Of a DNA stretch of 64,000 nucleotides, positions 25,895 to 35,904 are shown in pieces. The stretch covers positions 10,920 to 74,919 of the forward strand of contig JBHJOF010000282.1 of the NCBI GenBank assembly GCA_050330055.1, in the 5' to 3' direction. Both the position numbers and the translations under genes were made by a program. The notes below the pieces were generated by a model. It did not search any database. It saw only the letters and a list, made by a program, of their open reading frames with translations, and was not told where the DNA came from. This stretch comes from JBHJOF01 sp050330055 (GTDB lineage: Bacteria; Pseudomonadota; Alphaproteobacteria; Kiloniellales; JAKSDN01). Position 1 is the stretch's first letter. Every line of letters starts with the position of its first letter.

Positions 25895-27087
25895 GTCCTC
25901 TGCCTGTCCGCCACGATCGGCGGCGCGTCCCGGGTCGCCGCAAGCGGTCGGCCTGCCAGCACCGCCTCATAGAGCCCTTCATAGTCGGCGACGCAGGCTT
26001 CAAGAGAGAAGCGCTCGACCACGCGGCGGCGCCCCGCCCGTCCCATCGCGGCACGGACCTCGCGATCGCGCGCCAGCGCCAGGATCGCCTGGCCCAGCGC
26101 CACCGGGGCGTGCGGCGGCACCAGGCTGCCGGTCACGCCCTCCTCGATGGCCTCGGCGCAGCCGCCGACCCGTGTCGCAACCACCGGCAGGCCGGCCGCC
26201 ATGGCTTCGAGCGCCGCATTGGGAAAGCTCTCCTCGTGCGAGGCGAGGATCGCAATGTCGCTCGCGGCGAGCAGCGCGGCGACGTCGCCCCGCTCGCCCA
26301 GCCAATGCACGTGCCCGGTGAGGCCGGCTGCTTCGGCCTGCGCGTTCAGGCCGGCGCCCATGCCCTCGTCGCGCCCGGCGACCAAGAGGTCCCAGCGTGC
26401 CGGCAGCTGCCCGGCAATGCCGGCCAGGGCCTGCAGCAGGTCGGCGTGGCCCTTGTAGGGCAGCAGCGTGGCGACGATCAGCAGCACCAGGCCGTCGGGC
26501 GTAAGCCCGAGCGCCGACCGGGCGGCGGCGCGATCACCTCTGGCGAAGGCGGCCGTGTCGATGCCGTTGTGGATCAGCGCCAGCCGCTCCTGCGGTGCGC
26601 CCTCGCTGGCGAGCTGATCGACCGCGGCCTGGCTGTTGCCGACCAGCGCCGTCATGGCGCGGTGCATCAGGTGCTCCAGGCGGCGGCTGATCGGCCTGTT
26701 GTCCTGATAGACATTGAGGCTGCGCCGGCTCATGACGCAGCACCGGCGGGCGGCGAGCAGTGCCGCCAGGCCGCCGACCAGATAGGCCTCGGGCAGAAGG
26801 AAATGCACCAGGTCGGGGCGCTGCCGCATCAGGTGCCACCATAGCCAGGGCAGGGCGACCAGGGCGTTGGCCTGGCCCGAGAATGCTGCCGGCGCCGGCA
26901 TGACCGGGATGTCCTGATCGCGCAGGGCCTGGTCGAGCGGGCCCGCGCCGCGGGTCGTCATCACCTCGATGCGGAAGCGCGCACGGTCCAGCTTTGGCAG
27001 GACGGCGACCAGATGGCGCTCGGTGCCGCCCACGGTGAGCTTGGGAACGACGATGACAATCCGGCGCGGGGTTGGGGGTCGTGGCAT
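25891..27087 (-). CDS. Glycosyltransferase family 4
   Basis: A 398-aa GT-B glycosyltransferase of unknown acceptor. The N-terminal Rossmann half begins RRIVIVVPKLTVGGTERHL and the nucleotide-sugar half contains the EX7E motif in EESFPNAALEAMAAGLPVV. ATG 27087 is chosen over GTG 27138, whose extra 17 residues are not conserved. It is translationally coupled to waaA, pointing to an LPS core or capsule step. The sugar transferred cannot be read from sequence. Confidence 0.9.
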   Translation of the reverse strand: MPRPPTPRRIVIVVPKLTVGGTERHLVAVLPKLDRARFRIEVMTTRGAGPLDQALRDQDIPVMPAPAAFSGQANALVALPWLWWHLMRQRPDLVHFLLPEAYLVGGLAALLAARRCCVMSRRSLNVYQDNRPISRRLEHLMHRAMTALVGNSQAAVDQLASEGAPQERLALIHNGIDTAAFARGDRAAARSALGLTPDGLVLLIVATLLPYKGHADLLQALAGIAGQLPARWDLLVAGRDEGMGAGLNAQAEAAGLTGHVHWLGERGDVAALLAASDIAILASHEESFPNAALEAMAAGLPVVATRVGGCAEAIEEGVTGSLVPPHAPVALGQAILALARDREVRAAMGRAGRRRVVERFSLEACVADYEGLYEAVLAGRPLAATRDAPPIVADRQRT

Positions 27088-27280
27088 TACGGGCGCGGCC
27101 TTGAGCGGGGGCCTGCGCGGGCCCCATTCATGTTGCACGACAATCGCTCAAGAGATGCCGCCTGGACCATTCAATCAGTGGCGCGATACCGCAGCCAATG
27201 GCTGCCCGATCGCGTCTTCCTCCCCAAGCCTATGGTCTAGAACAAATTATCGCGGGGAGCAAAGGCCCAGCAGCCGCGGC

Positions 27281-28648
27281 CTAGGCCTTGGCCACCTTGT
27301 CGGCAGCGAGTCCCAGGCGGGCCATGACGTTGCGGCTGTCGACGATGAGCCGCCCATGCTCGCCTAGCAGGCGGTAGTCGACGCCGTCGTGATCGGTGCA
27401 GATCAGCACTGCGTCATAGCCTGCGAGGCTCTCGGCCGACCAGGGAACGCTGCGCCGTCCGCCCAGATCAGGGTGCTCGCGGGTCACCGGGATCTCGGGG
27501 ATGTGGGGGTCGTGGTAGTCGACCGTCGCGCCGCGCTCCTCGATCAGCTCCATGATCCTGAGCCCGGGGCTCTCGCGGATGTCGTCGACGTTCTTCTTGT
27601 AGGCCATGCCGGCCAGCAGCACCCGGGCGCCTGAGAGCGCGCGCCCGGCGCGCGTCTCGAGCGCCTGAGACAGACGATTCACCACGTAGCCCGGCATGGC
27701 GGTGTTGATCTCGCCGGCCAGCTCGATGAAGCGGGTCTCGATGTCGAACTGGCGCGCGCGCCAGGTGAGATAGAAGGGGTCTATCGGGATGCAGTGCCCG
27801 CCCAGGCCCGGCCCCGGATAGAAGGGCATGAAGCCGAAGGGTTTGGTCTTGGCCGCCTCGATCACCTCCCAAACGTCGATGCCCATGGCCTCGTAGACCA
27901 GCTTCAGCTCGTTGACGAGCGCGATGTTGACGGCGCGGAAGATGTTCTCGGTCAGCTTCACTGCCTCGGCGGTGGCGGCCGAGGAAACCGGCACCACCTT
28001 GACCACCACCTGGCCGTAGAGCGTGGCCGCCAACTCCTGCGCTGCCGCGCCGTCGCCGCCCACCACCTTGGGGATCGAGGCGGTGGCGAACTGCGGGTTG
28101 CCGGGGTCCTCGCGTTCCGGCGAGTAGGCCAGGAAGAAGTCGCGGCCGGATTGGAGGCCGCCCTGCTCAAGGATCGGCCGCACCCGGTCGGTCGTGGTGC
28201 CGGGGTAGGTGGTCGATTCCAGCACCACCAGCTGCCCGGGCCTGAGCGCCTTGGCGATCGCCTCTGCGGTCTGCTCGACGAAGCTGAGGTCCGGCTCGCG
28301 CCCGGCGGCTAGCGGCGTCGGCACGCAGATCAGGATCGCGTCGGCCTCGGCCAGGCGCGCGAAGTCGCTGGTGCCGGCAAAGCGTCCCGAGTCATTGAGC
28401 GCACGGATCGAGGCCGCCGGGATGTGCTCGATGTAGCTCTCGCCCCTGGCGAGCTGCTCGACTTTGTGCGGGTCGACGTCGAAGCCCATGACCGGAAAGC
28501 CACGTGCCCAGAAGACCTGCACCAGCGGCAGCCCGACGTAGCCCAGCCCGATCACCGCGACCCGCGCCTCGTGAGCGTGGATGCGGGCGAGGAGGCTGTC
28601 CTTCAGGTCCGCCTGCTGACTGTCTGCGGTTGCCGGGCGGTCGTTCAT
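27281..28648 (-). CDS. Nucleotide-sugar dehydrogenase (UDP-HexNAc 6-dehydrogenase type)
   Basis: This 455-aa enzyme oxidises C6 of a UDP-sugar with two NAD+. Seen: N-terminal Rossmann motif VAVIGLGYVGLPLV, ESTTYPGTTTDRV, and the catalytic Cys in GPGLGGHCIPIDPFYL. The GGHCIPIDP form is characteristic of the WecC/WbpA/TviB group, which make UDP-HexNAc uronates; UDP-glucose dehydrogenases usually differ here. ATG 28648 is preferred to TTG 28681. It probably supplies an acidic sugar for the surface polysaccharide genes nearby. Confidence 0.9.
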   Translation of the reverse strand: MNDRPATADSQQADLKDSLLARIHAHEARVAVIGLGYVGLPLVQVFWARGFPVMGFDVDPHKVEQLARGESYIEHIPAASIRALNDSGRFAGTSDFARLAEADAILICVPTPLAAGREPDLSFVEQTAEAIAKALRPGQLVVLESTTYPGTTTDRVRPILEQGGLQSGRDFFLAYSPEREDPGNPQFATASIPKVVGGDGAAAQELAATLYGQVVVKVVPVSSAATAEAVKLTENIFRAVNIALVNELKLVYEAMGIDVWEVIEAAKTKPFGFMPFYPGPGLGGHCIPIDPFYLTWRARQFDIETRFIELAGEINTAMPGYVVNRLSQALETRAGRALSGARVLLAGMAYKKNVDDIRESPGLRIMELIEERGATVDYHDPHIPEIPVTREHPDLGGRRSVPWSAESLAGYDAVLICTDHDGVDYRLLGEHGRLIVDSRNVMARLGLAADKVAKA

Positions 28649-29040
28649 GGGCGTGGTCTGCTGAGCAAGCTGTCGGGCCAAGGGAACGGCCGGACCCTAC
28701 GGCGGGGTAGGGAACCAGGCAAGTGGGATTGGCGCTGTTTTGGGATGGCCTCTTGCCGGCTGATCCCGTACGCCTGCGCGGCCCGGCGCGGCGCCTATCA
28801 GACCGCTTCGTGGCGGACATCGCGGAACGAGACCAGCCGCCGCCCTCCGCTGTCGCGCCTGCGAATGGCCTTGCGCAGATCGGCCCTCGGCGGAAGGGCT
28901 TTGTCTCGCCGCGGTCAGAGTCCAGCTTGAAGGTGAAAGAGGATGAAGTGCCGGACGATTCCCGTACGTCCAGGCAAGGAGCCGCCACTCATGGCGAGCG
29001 GCGGCCCTGATGCCGGCTAAGCGGTCGTGACCGCAGCCTG
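28649..29040. other. Spacer between cold-shock gene and nucleotide-sugar dehydrogenase gene
   Basis: A 392-base spacer holding the promoter of the leftward dehydrogenase gene and the 3' flank of the leftward cold-shock gene. The inverted repeat at 29021-29034 is listed separately. A second, looser stem (GCCGCC 28981-28986 with GGCGGC 29000-29005) lies beyond it. No gene is seen. Confidence 0.5.
29021..29034 (-). terminator. Possible hairpin terminator of the cold-shock gene
   Basis: The perfect inverted repeat GCGGTC-GT-GACCGC lies six bases past the cold-shock stop codon on the transcribed strand. No T-run follows, so an intrinsic terminator is only possible; it may simply protect the 3' end. 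Confidence 0.35.
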
Positions 29041-29250
29041 TTAGGCGAGCTCGATCGTACCGACAGCAATCTTGCCGCTGCGCGCGTCGTTCTGCGTATC
29101 GAACTTCACCTTCTGGCCTTCACGCAGCCCGGAGATGCCGGCGCGCTCCAGCGCCGTGGCATGGACGAAGACGTCCTTCTGGCCGTTGTCCGGCTGGATG
29201 AAGCCGTAGCCGCGCTGGTCGTTGTAGAACTTTACGGTGCCCGTGTTCAT
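29041..29250 (-). CDS. Cold-shock domain protein
   Basis: A 69-aa CspA-family protein that binds single-stranded RNA/DNA and melts RNA structure. It has the family start MNTGTVKFYNDQ, RNP1-like YGFIQ and RNP2 VFVHATAL, and ends within one OB fold. ATG 29250 is preceded by AAAGGAT, a good ribosome site; longer upstream extensions are not family-like. About 245 bases separate it from the TPR gene upstream on the same strand, room for the long 5' leader common in csp genes. Confidence 0.95.
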   Translation of the reverse strand: MNTGTVKFYNDQRGYGFIQPDNGQKDVFVHATALERAGISGLREGQKVKFDTQNDARSGKIAVGTIELA

Positions 29251-29494
29251 GGAAAATCCTTTCACTAACGGTCTGCACAGGGGCCTTGGCGCACGGGAAT
29301 CATGGCCGCGGGCCCGGTTTCGTTGATTTTGGTGAGAAAGTCTGAAGCGTGCGCGCCAGTCAGTGACAAGGCGAGTAGGCCCAGTCATTCGGCCAATATC
29401 GACCCCATCGACATAGGCGCTGGGCCAGGCAATTGCAAGCGCAAACGGCGCCGTGCGGCACAACGGCCACACGGCGCCGGGGCGTGAGCCAGGA

Positions 29495-31234
29495 CTACAG
29501 CTTCGACAGCTCGAGCAGATCGCGCGGGCCGATCCAGGCCTGGGCCAGGGCGGCCTCGCTCGCCTTGGCGCCGGCCGCGTCGCCCATCGCCTTCTGCGCC
29601 TCGCTCAGGCCGTAGAGGGCCCAGCCGTTGTTGGGGACGCGCTTCAGGCTGGCCTCGAAGGCCTCGGCCGCCGCCTCGGGCCGGCCGGCCTGCAGCAGCG
29701 CCGCGCCCAGCGACTGGCGCACCGGGTAGTACCAGAAGGGCGGCTCCATGTAGGGCATCAGGTCCTCGATCAGCGCCGCCTTCTTGAACTGCTCGACGGC
29801 GCCGTCGAAGTCGGCCTGCTGCTGCGCGATGCGCCCCAGCACCACATGGTGTGCGATCTCCAGCAGCTGGTCGCCGGGCACGTAGTTCTCGACCATGAAG
29901 GAGAGGTCCGCGTTGGTGGCGATCTCGTAGACCGCGTTCGCCTCGTCGGTCGCCAGCTTCGCCTCGCCCTTGGCCGCGTAGGCGACGCCGCGGGCGTAGT
30001 GCCAGGCACCCTTGATGTAGGGGAACCTGTCGCCGGGATCGGCCAGGGCCAGCACGCTGTCGGGGTCGCTGTACTGGGCGTGGGCGAAGTAGGGCGCGGC
30101 CTTGATCGGCTGGACCCAGGCCACCGTGCTGGCGATCTCGTCGTCGATCACCCCGGCCAGCTTCTCGGCGAACTCGATCGTGGTCTCGCCGTCGCCCGCC
30201 ATCTGCGCCGAGGTCAGCACGAAGTGCACGTTGTGCGGATAGTAGCCGCCACGATAGATGCTCTCGTCCTCGACCTCGGCGAAGAAGGCCTCGTCGGCGA
30301 CGACGGCGTCCTTGTTGGCCTTGATCGAGTCGACGTAGCGGCCGACGCGGACATAGATGTGGCTCGGCATGTGCACGATGTGGCCGGCGCCAGGCATCTG
30401 CGCCGCCAGTCGGTCGGCGTAGGGCTCGGCCCGCTCCGGCGCGTCCGAGGCCTCGACCATGTGGATGTAGAGGTGGATGGCGCCGGGATGGTCCGGGCTG
30501 GCTTCGAGCACCTCCTCCAGCAGCGCGATCATCTCCTCGGTGCGGCCCTTTGCGGTGGTGCTGCCGTCGTCGTTGAACGCCCAGTAATCCCAGGGCTGGG
30601 TGTCCATCAGGGCCTCGGCGGTCAGCACGGCGATGTCGAGATCGTCCGGGAAGTGCGCGGCGACCGCGACCATGGCTTCGGCATAGGCCATGTCGAGCGC
30701 CGGCCGCTCGGCCTGTGGGTCGCTCGAATAGCGCGCCGCCAGCGCGTCGATCAGCGCGCGCTCCTTGGCGCTGGCATGGGCCGCCTCCTTGGCCTTGCCC
30801 AGGGCGAGCAGCGCCGGCCCGAGGGCATCCGGGCTCATCGGCGCATTGATGTTCGGGCCGAGCACCAGCGCCTCGCCCCAGTAGCAGAGGGCGCAGTCGC
30901 GATCGAGCCGCTGCGCGTGGCGGAAGGCGCGGCGCGCCTCGGCGTGGTTGAAGCCGTAGGCCAGCCGCAGGCCCTGATCGAAGTAGGCCTGCGCCTCCGG
31001 GCTGCTGGTGGTGACCGGATAGTGCAGGTCGCCGAGATTGTCCCACAGCGGCGGCGCCTCATCGGTGAGCGCGGCCGTCTGCCACTGCCCGATCGACGAG
31101 GTCAGGAAGGGACCCATGCCCTTCTGCCCATTGCCACAGAACGACTGACCGAACGCTGCGCCGGCCATCAGGCTCAGGGCTCCCGCAATCGCGGTCGTGC
31201 CGGCGAGCCCGGTCCACAGGCTGCGAAGAGTCAT
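29495..31234 (-). CDS. Secreted tetratricopeptide-repeat protein
   Basis: A 579-aa protein with a signal peptide (about residues 10-29, ending AGAAFGQ) and TPR-like helices: PEAQAYFDQGLRLAYGFNHA, AFRHAQRLDRDCALCYWGEA and a later IHLYIHMVEASDAPERAEPY region. Cys pairs occur (DCALCYWGEA). ATG 31234 is preceded by AAAGGAGG, a near-perfect ribosome site, so it is preferred to the upstream start at 31423. Homologues of this architecture are widespread but uncharacterised; scaffolding or periplasmic binding is likely. Confidence 0.85.
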   Translation of the reverse strand: MTLRSLWTGLAGTTAIAGALSLMAGAAFGQSFCGNGQKGMGPFLTSSIGQWQTAALTDEAPPLWDNLGDLHYPVTTSSPEAQAYFDQGLRLAYGFNHAEARRAFRHAQRLDRDCALCYWGEALVLGPNINAPMSPDALGPALLALGKAKEAAHASAKERALIDALAARYSSDPQAERPALDMAYAEAMVAVAAHFPDDLDIAVLTAEALMDTQPWDYWAFNDDGSTTAKGRTEEMIALLEEVLEASPDHPGAIHLYIHMVEASDAPERAEPYADRLAAQMPGAGHIVHMPSHIYVRVGRYVDSIKANKDAVVADEAFFAEVEDESIYRGGYYPHNVHFVLTSAQMAGDGETTIEFAEKLAGVIDDEIASTVAWVQPIKAAPYFAHAQYSDPDSVLALADPGDRFPYIKGAWHYARGVAYAAKGEAKLATDEANAVYEIATNADLSFMVENYVPGDQLLEIAHHVVLGRIAQQQADFDGAVEQFKKAALIEDLMPYMEPPFWYYPVRQSLGAALLQAGRPEAAAEAFEASLKRVPNNGWALYGLSEAQKAMGDAAGAKASEAALAQAWIGPRDLLELSKL

Positions 31235-31540
31235 GACAATAAACCTCCTTTCTGCAAATCGCTGGAAGAGACGGCGAGCGCCTCGCCAGGCCGGCCCAAG
31301 CGTGACCGGCAAGGCGACCTGCGGTTTTGAGTCCGCGCCCGCGATATCTCGCTGATGTCCTCGTGCGGCTGGATTGCCTGGCGTGCGGCAAGGGCGCGCA
31401 CGCTGCGGATTGCTGAACGGCAACTCCGGCCGACGAGCAATAGTCGCACAGCGCGCGGCCGAACGCGATCGGTGTCGAGTTTCGCTGGAGTTTTACTTGT
31501 TTCGATAGCGTTTCATGCGTGGATGGCGGCACGCCGTCGC
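31235..31540. other. Spacer upstream of the TPR gene
   Basis: A 306-base spacer between two leftward genes. It contains the strong ribosome site of the TPR gene (AGGAGG complement at 31244-31250). No protein-like frame, repeat or clear terminator is seen. Confidence 0.45.
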
Positions 31541-32512
31541 TCAGCTCGACAGCGTTCCTTGCTCGGCCCGCCACCGCGCCACCATGCGCCCCAGCTCGAC
31601 CTCGCGCGGCGTCGTTGCCTGTTGTCCCAGCAGCCGCACGGCCTTGGCGTTGTCGATACGGAAATCGCCGCAGAGCCGCTCCAAAACTGCAGTGCGGCCG
31701 GTGACGCCGAGCAGAAGGGCCAGGGCGCCGGGCGGCAGTGTCAGGAAGCGGGCCTGCCGGCCCATGGCGGCGCAGAGCTCGCCGTAGAGCGTGCCGGTCG
31801 AGATCGGCTCGCCGTCGCTGATCAGGAAGGTCTCGCCGGCCGCCTCGGGGCGCGCGAGCGCGGCGGCGATGAAGCGGCAAAGGTTCGTGAGTCCGATCAG
31901 GTCGCGTCGGTTGCTCCGCACGGCGCTTGGCAGCGGCCGGCCCGCTGCCGCCCAGCCCATCAGCCGCGCCAGGTTGCCCTTGACGCCGGGCCCATAGACC
32001 AGCGGCGGCCGCAGGACGGTCAGCGCCAGTCCTTCGCGCGCCGCGAGCGCGCGCAGGGAGGTTTCCGCTGTCGCCTTGGAAGAGGCGTAGCGGGTCTGCG
32101 GCGCCGGCGGGCTCTCCTCGGTGAAAGGCGCGCCGCGGCTGGCGGTGCCGTGGACCGTGGCCGAGCTGACGAAGAGGAAGCGGCCGACGCCCTCGGCGGC
32201 GGCCTGGCGCGCCAGCGCCACCGGCAGCTCGACGTTGGCGCGGGTCAGGCGCTGGCGGTTCTCCGGCGTGTCGGGCAGGTCGCTGTGGGCGATGCCGGCC
32301 AGGTGCACCACCGCCTCGGCGCCCCGCCAGGCCGCCGCCGGCAGCGGCTCCAGGCGGTCCAGGTCGGCCCGATGCCAGCTCGCCAGCGGCGCCAGCCGCT
32401 CCGGCGGCGCCTGGCGCGACACGGCGATCACGCTGTCGCCCTGCTCGGCCAGGACGGACAGCAGGCCGGCGCCGACGAAGCCGCGCGCCCCGGTGACCAG
32501 GATCCGGCTCAT
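31541..32512 (-). CDS. NAD-dependent epimerase/dehydratase (extended SDR)
   Basis: A 323-aa extended SDR probably acting on a nucleotide sugar. Seen: cofactor motif VTGARGFVGAGLL at the N-terminus, HLAGIAH, SSATVHG, and catalytic YASSK (YxxxK). The start ATG 32512 overlaps the upstream glycosyltransferase stop by four bases, so the pair is co-translated. Similar gene pairs (GT4 plus SDR) occur in O-antigen clusters. The exact substrate is not deducible. Confidence 0.9.
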   Translation of the reverse strand: MSRILVTGARGFVGAGLLSVLAEQGDSVIAVSRQAPPERLAPLASWHRADLDRLEPLPAAAWRGAEAVVHLAGIAHSDLPDTPENRQRLTRANVELPVALARQAAAEGVGRFLFVSSATVHGTASRGAPFTEESPPAPQTRYASSKATAETSLRALAAREGLALTVLRPPLVYGPGVKGNLARLMGWAAAGRPLPSAVRSNRRDLIGLTNLCRFIAAALARPEAAGETFLISDGEPISTGTLYGELCAAMGRQARFLTLPPGALALLLGVTGRTAVLERLCGDFRIDNAKAVRLLGQQATTPREVELGRMVARWRAEQGTLSS

Positions 32513-33645
32513 GGCAGCAGGTCCCGGTAAAGGGCCAGGGTCTCGGCGTTGACCCTGTCGAGGCCGAACGCGGCCTCGGCGATCGCGCGCCCGCGCGCAC
32601 CCATCTGGCGGCGCAGCGCCGGATCCTCGATCAGCCGGCGCAGCGCTGCGGCCAGGGCGTCTGGGTTCTCCGGCGGCACCAGGATGCCGTTCTCGCCGTC
32701 GCGGGCGATGCTGCGGCAGCCCGGGGTATCGGTGGTGACCAGCGGCCGCCCGGCGGCGGCGCCCTCGATCAGGCTCTTCGGTACGCCCTCGCCGTAGCTG
32801 CTCGGCAGGCAGACGATGTGGCTCCCGGCCAGCAGGGCCGGCATGTCGTCCTCGCAGCCGAGCCACTCGACCACGCCCTCGCGGGCCCAGTCGGCGAGCT
32901 GCGCCGGCGGGATCGCCGCCGGGTTGCCCGGGTCGCTGTCGCCGGCCAGGAGGAAGCGGGCGGCGACGCCCTCGGCGCGCAGCCGCCGCGCCGCCTCGAC
33001 GAGGATTGCGACGCCTTTCTTCCAGATCATGCGGCTCGCCAGCAGCACCGCGACCGGCCCGTCCGGCTCGGGCTGCGGCGTTATCCGCTGCAGGTCGACG
33101 CCGGAGCCGGCGATCAGCACCAGGCGCTGGCGTGCCGCGCCAGCCGCCGCCAAGCGCTCCAGGTCGTCCGGGTTCTGCAGGATCACGCGCGCCCGCGGAC
33201 CGGCCAGCAGCGGCAGCAGCCGTTGGAAGCCCCAGCGCAGCAGGCGGCTCCGCAGGCCGCTGTCGCTGAAGACGTGGCCGAGCCCGGCGATGGCGAAGAC
33301 CCGCGCCGGCACGCCGGCGAGCGCCGCCGCCAGGCCGCCGATCACCGTGGCCTTGAGCGCCACGCAGTGCACCAGCCGCGGGCGCAGCCGGCGCAGCAGG
33401 GACCAGGTGGCGATGACGGCGCCGAGCTCGCGGTCGGGACGCAGGCCGGCGCGGCTCAGCGGCAGGCTGTGCGCGGCGAAGCCGGCCGCCTCGATGTCGC
33501 GCTGCCTGGGGCCGGGCGCCGTTGCCACCGCGACCTGCCAGCCGGCCGTCCGCGCCGCCTCGGCCAACGCCAGGCGATGCGACAGGAAATAGCCGGCGTC
33601 GTTGACGATGAAGAGCAGCAGGCCGCTGGCGCTTGCCGGGCTCAT
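32509..33645 (-). CDS. Glycosyltransferase family 4
   Basis: A 378-aa GT-B enzyme. The N-terminus LLFIVNDAGYFLSHRLALA and the EX7E motif in EGVPKSLIEGAAAGRPLVTT are typical of GT4 transferases of O-antigen or capsule clusters. A long in-frame extension to 33987 lacks protein-like composition; ATG 33645 directly precedes the conserved start. Coupled to the epimerase gene. It lies head-to-head with the UDP-glucuronate epimerase gene across a 385-base spacer. Confidence 0.9.
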   Translation of the reverse strand: MSPASASGLLLFIVNDAGYFLSHRLALAEAARTAGWQVAVATAPGPRQRDIEAAGFAAHSLPLSRAGLRPDRELGAVIATWSLLRRLRPRLVHCVALKATVIGGLAAALAGVPARVFAIAGLGHVFSDSGLRSRLLRWGFQRLLPLLAGPRARVILQNPDDLERLAAAGAARQRLVLIAGSGVDLQRITPQPEPDGPVAVLLASRMIWKKGVAILVEAARRLRAEGVAARFLLAGDSDPGNPAAIPPAQLADWAREGVVEWLGCEDDMPALLAGSHIVCLPSSYGEGVPKSLIEGAAAGRPLVTTDTPGCRSIARDGENGILVPPENPDALAAALRRLIEDPALRRQMGARGRAIAEAAFGLDRVNAETLALYRDLLP

Positions 33646-34030
33646 GCGCTCTGGCGTGGTTCGACGGGGCGCCGTGCGCGCTGCTGCAGCAGCAGAGCGA
33701 AGCGAGAGGCGGCGTAGACCGTTGCAAAGGACATCGCCATTGTCGCGCTCGTGACCTCTGCTGGGTTGCGGCGGATACCGCGTCTGCCGTCGGAATGAAA
33801 CAAAACCACCGGTGCTTGTCACGCGCCGATTGCGGCCTGTGGCGGGGGCGGCGCCCGCCTCTGTCGGACCCCCCCCTTGGGCGAGCAAGCCGCCCCAGTG
33901 GCGGCCCCGCGGCGGCCCGGGAGGCGGACCTTGTCGTTCTTCCTTGAGGCGCCGCGTCCCGGCGGATATATCAGCCGGGCCCGTCACCGGGCCCCGATCA
34001 CCAAGCCCCTGTCATCAACTTGGCCAGCGC
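33646..34030. promoter_or_regulatory. Divergent promoter region of polysaccharide genes
   Basis: This 385-base spacer separates the leftward GT4-epimerase pair from the rightward epimerase gene and must hold both promoters. A perfect 7-bp stem (GGGCCCG-TCAC-CGGGCCC) at 33977-33994 ends 36 bases before the rightward ATG and would form a stable hairpin in its leader. A run of eight C at about 33870 is also present. No regulator site is recognised. Confidence 0.45.
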
Positions 34031-35011
<981 letters not shown>

Positions 35012-35362
35012 CCGCGCGTCCGAAGGGCCGCCGCCCGGCGCAATGGGCCCGTCGACTTGGAGTCCAGGGGCAAAGTCCCCATCTGTGGGGCTTACCGGCA
35101 GACCTGTAGGGAGTTGGCCTGGTGCCTTGTCCCGTTCGAGCCCGGCGGGCGAAGAACGGCGTGGCCACCACAACTTTATCACAGCCTCTCCGGCGGCGAT
35201 CTGTCTATGCCTGAGAGCGCCCATTTCCGGGGCATTGGAGGGGTTTACCGTCGCGCTCGCGATTCGGCCGGAAAGAGGGTAGGGTTTAGGAGCATTTGGC
35301 GAGGTGTATGTGACGCGGGGCGGGTGAGACGGACCCGAAGGGAGCGATCGGGAGCGCAGGGT
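35012..35362. other. Spacer upstream of lipoprotein/two-component operon
   Basis: A 351-base stretch with small stems (for example GGGGCAAAGTCCCC at 35067-35080) and no protein-like frame. It presumably carries the promoter for the lipoprotein-regulator-kinase operon. No regulator site can be named. Confidence 0.4.
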
Positions 35363-35902
35363 ATGAACCGCCCGCTCATCATTGTGGCCTGTTGCGCCGC
35401 GCTGCTGGCCGCGTGCCAGCCGATGGAGCGCAGGGGAGTTGCCTTGCCCGAATCCGAATGGTCTTCGGATCGGGTGCAGCAGCTCACGCGCCCCAGCATG
35501 GCGACGCCGGGGATGCAGGAGACCGAGGCTTCCGAGGTGCCCCTGCCGCGGCGCCGGCCCGAGCAGCTTGCCGCTATCGCCCCGCTGCCTCAGACCAGCA
35601 CAGGAACCGAGACCGAGCAGGACGGCAGTGCCGACATGCAGATCGATCAGCTCGTTGGCCTCGATTTCGAGCACATCAGGGCGCTGCTCGGCTTTCCGGC
35701 GCTGGACGAAGTGCAGGCCCCGGCGCGGGTCTGGGCCTACAATGGCAGCGGCTGCGTGCTCAGCATTTTCTTCTATCCGCATGTCGACGGCAGCACCTAC
35801 CGGGCTCTGACCTACGAGGTCAAAGGCGGCGACGATTCGGCGGAGTTCCGTAACCGCTGCTTCGCCGAGTTGGTAGAGGAGAAGGCAAAAGAAGGAACAT
35901 AG
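35363..35902 (+). CDS. Putative lipoprotein
   Basis: A 179-aa protein with a lipoprotein signal (IIVACCAALLAACQP; lipobox LAAC, lipidated Cys about residue 18). A Pro/Arg-containing linker follows, then a C-terminal domain of about 70 residues (QLVGLDFEHIRALLGFPAL, then WAYNGSGCVLSIFFYPHVDG). This domain resembles small outer-membrane-assembly lipoprotein folds, but no family is certain. It ends two bases before the response regulator, so it probably belongs to the same transcript and may act as its periplasmic partner. Confidence 0.75.
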   Translation: MNRPLIIVACCAALLAACQPMERRGVALPESEWSSDRVQQLTRPSMATPGMQETEASEVPLPRRRPEQLAAIAPLPQTSTGTETEQDGSADMQIDQLVGLDFEHIRALLGFPALDEVQAPARVWAYNGSGCVLSIFFYPHVDGSTYRALTYEVKGGDDSAEFRNRCFAELVEEKAKEGT

Positions 35903-35904
35903 GC

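Noticed and set aside
29453..31330. A 625-codon rightward frame opposite the TPR gene
   Set aside because: Composition is Val/Gly/Arg-rich mirror sequence without motifs; the leftward gene has a signal peptide and strong ribosome site.
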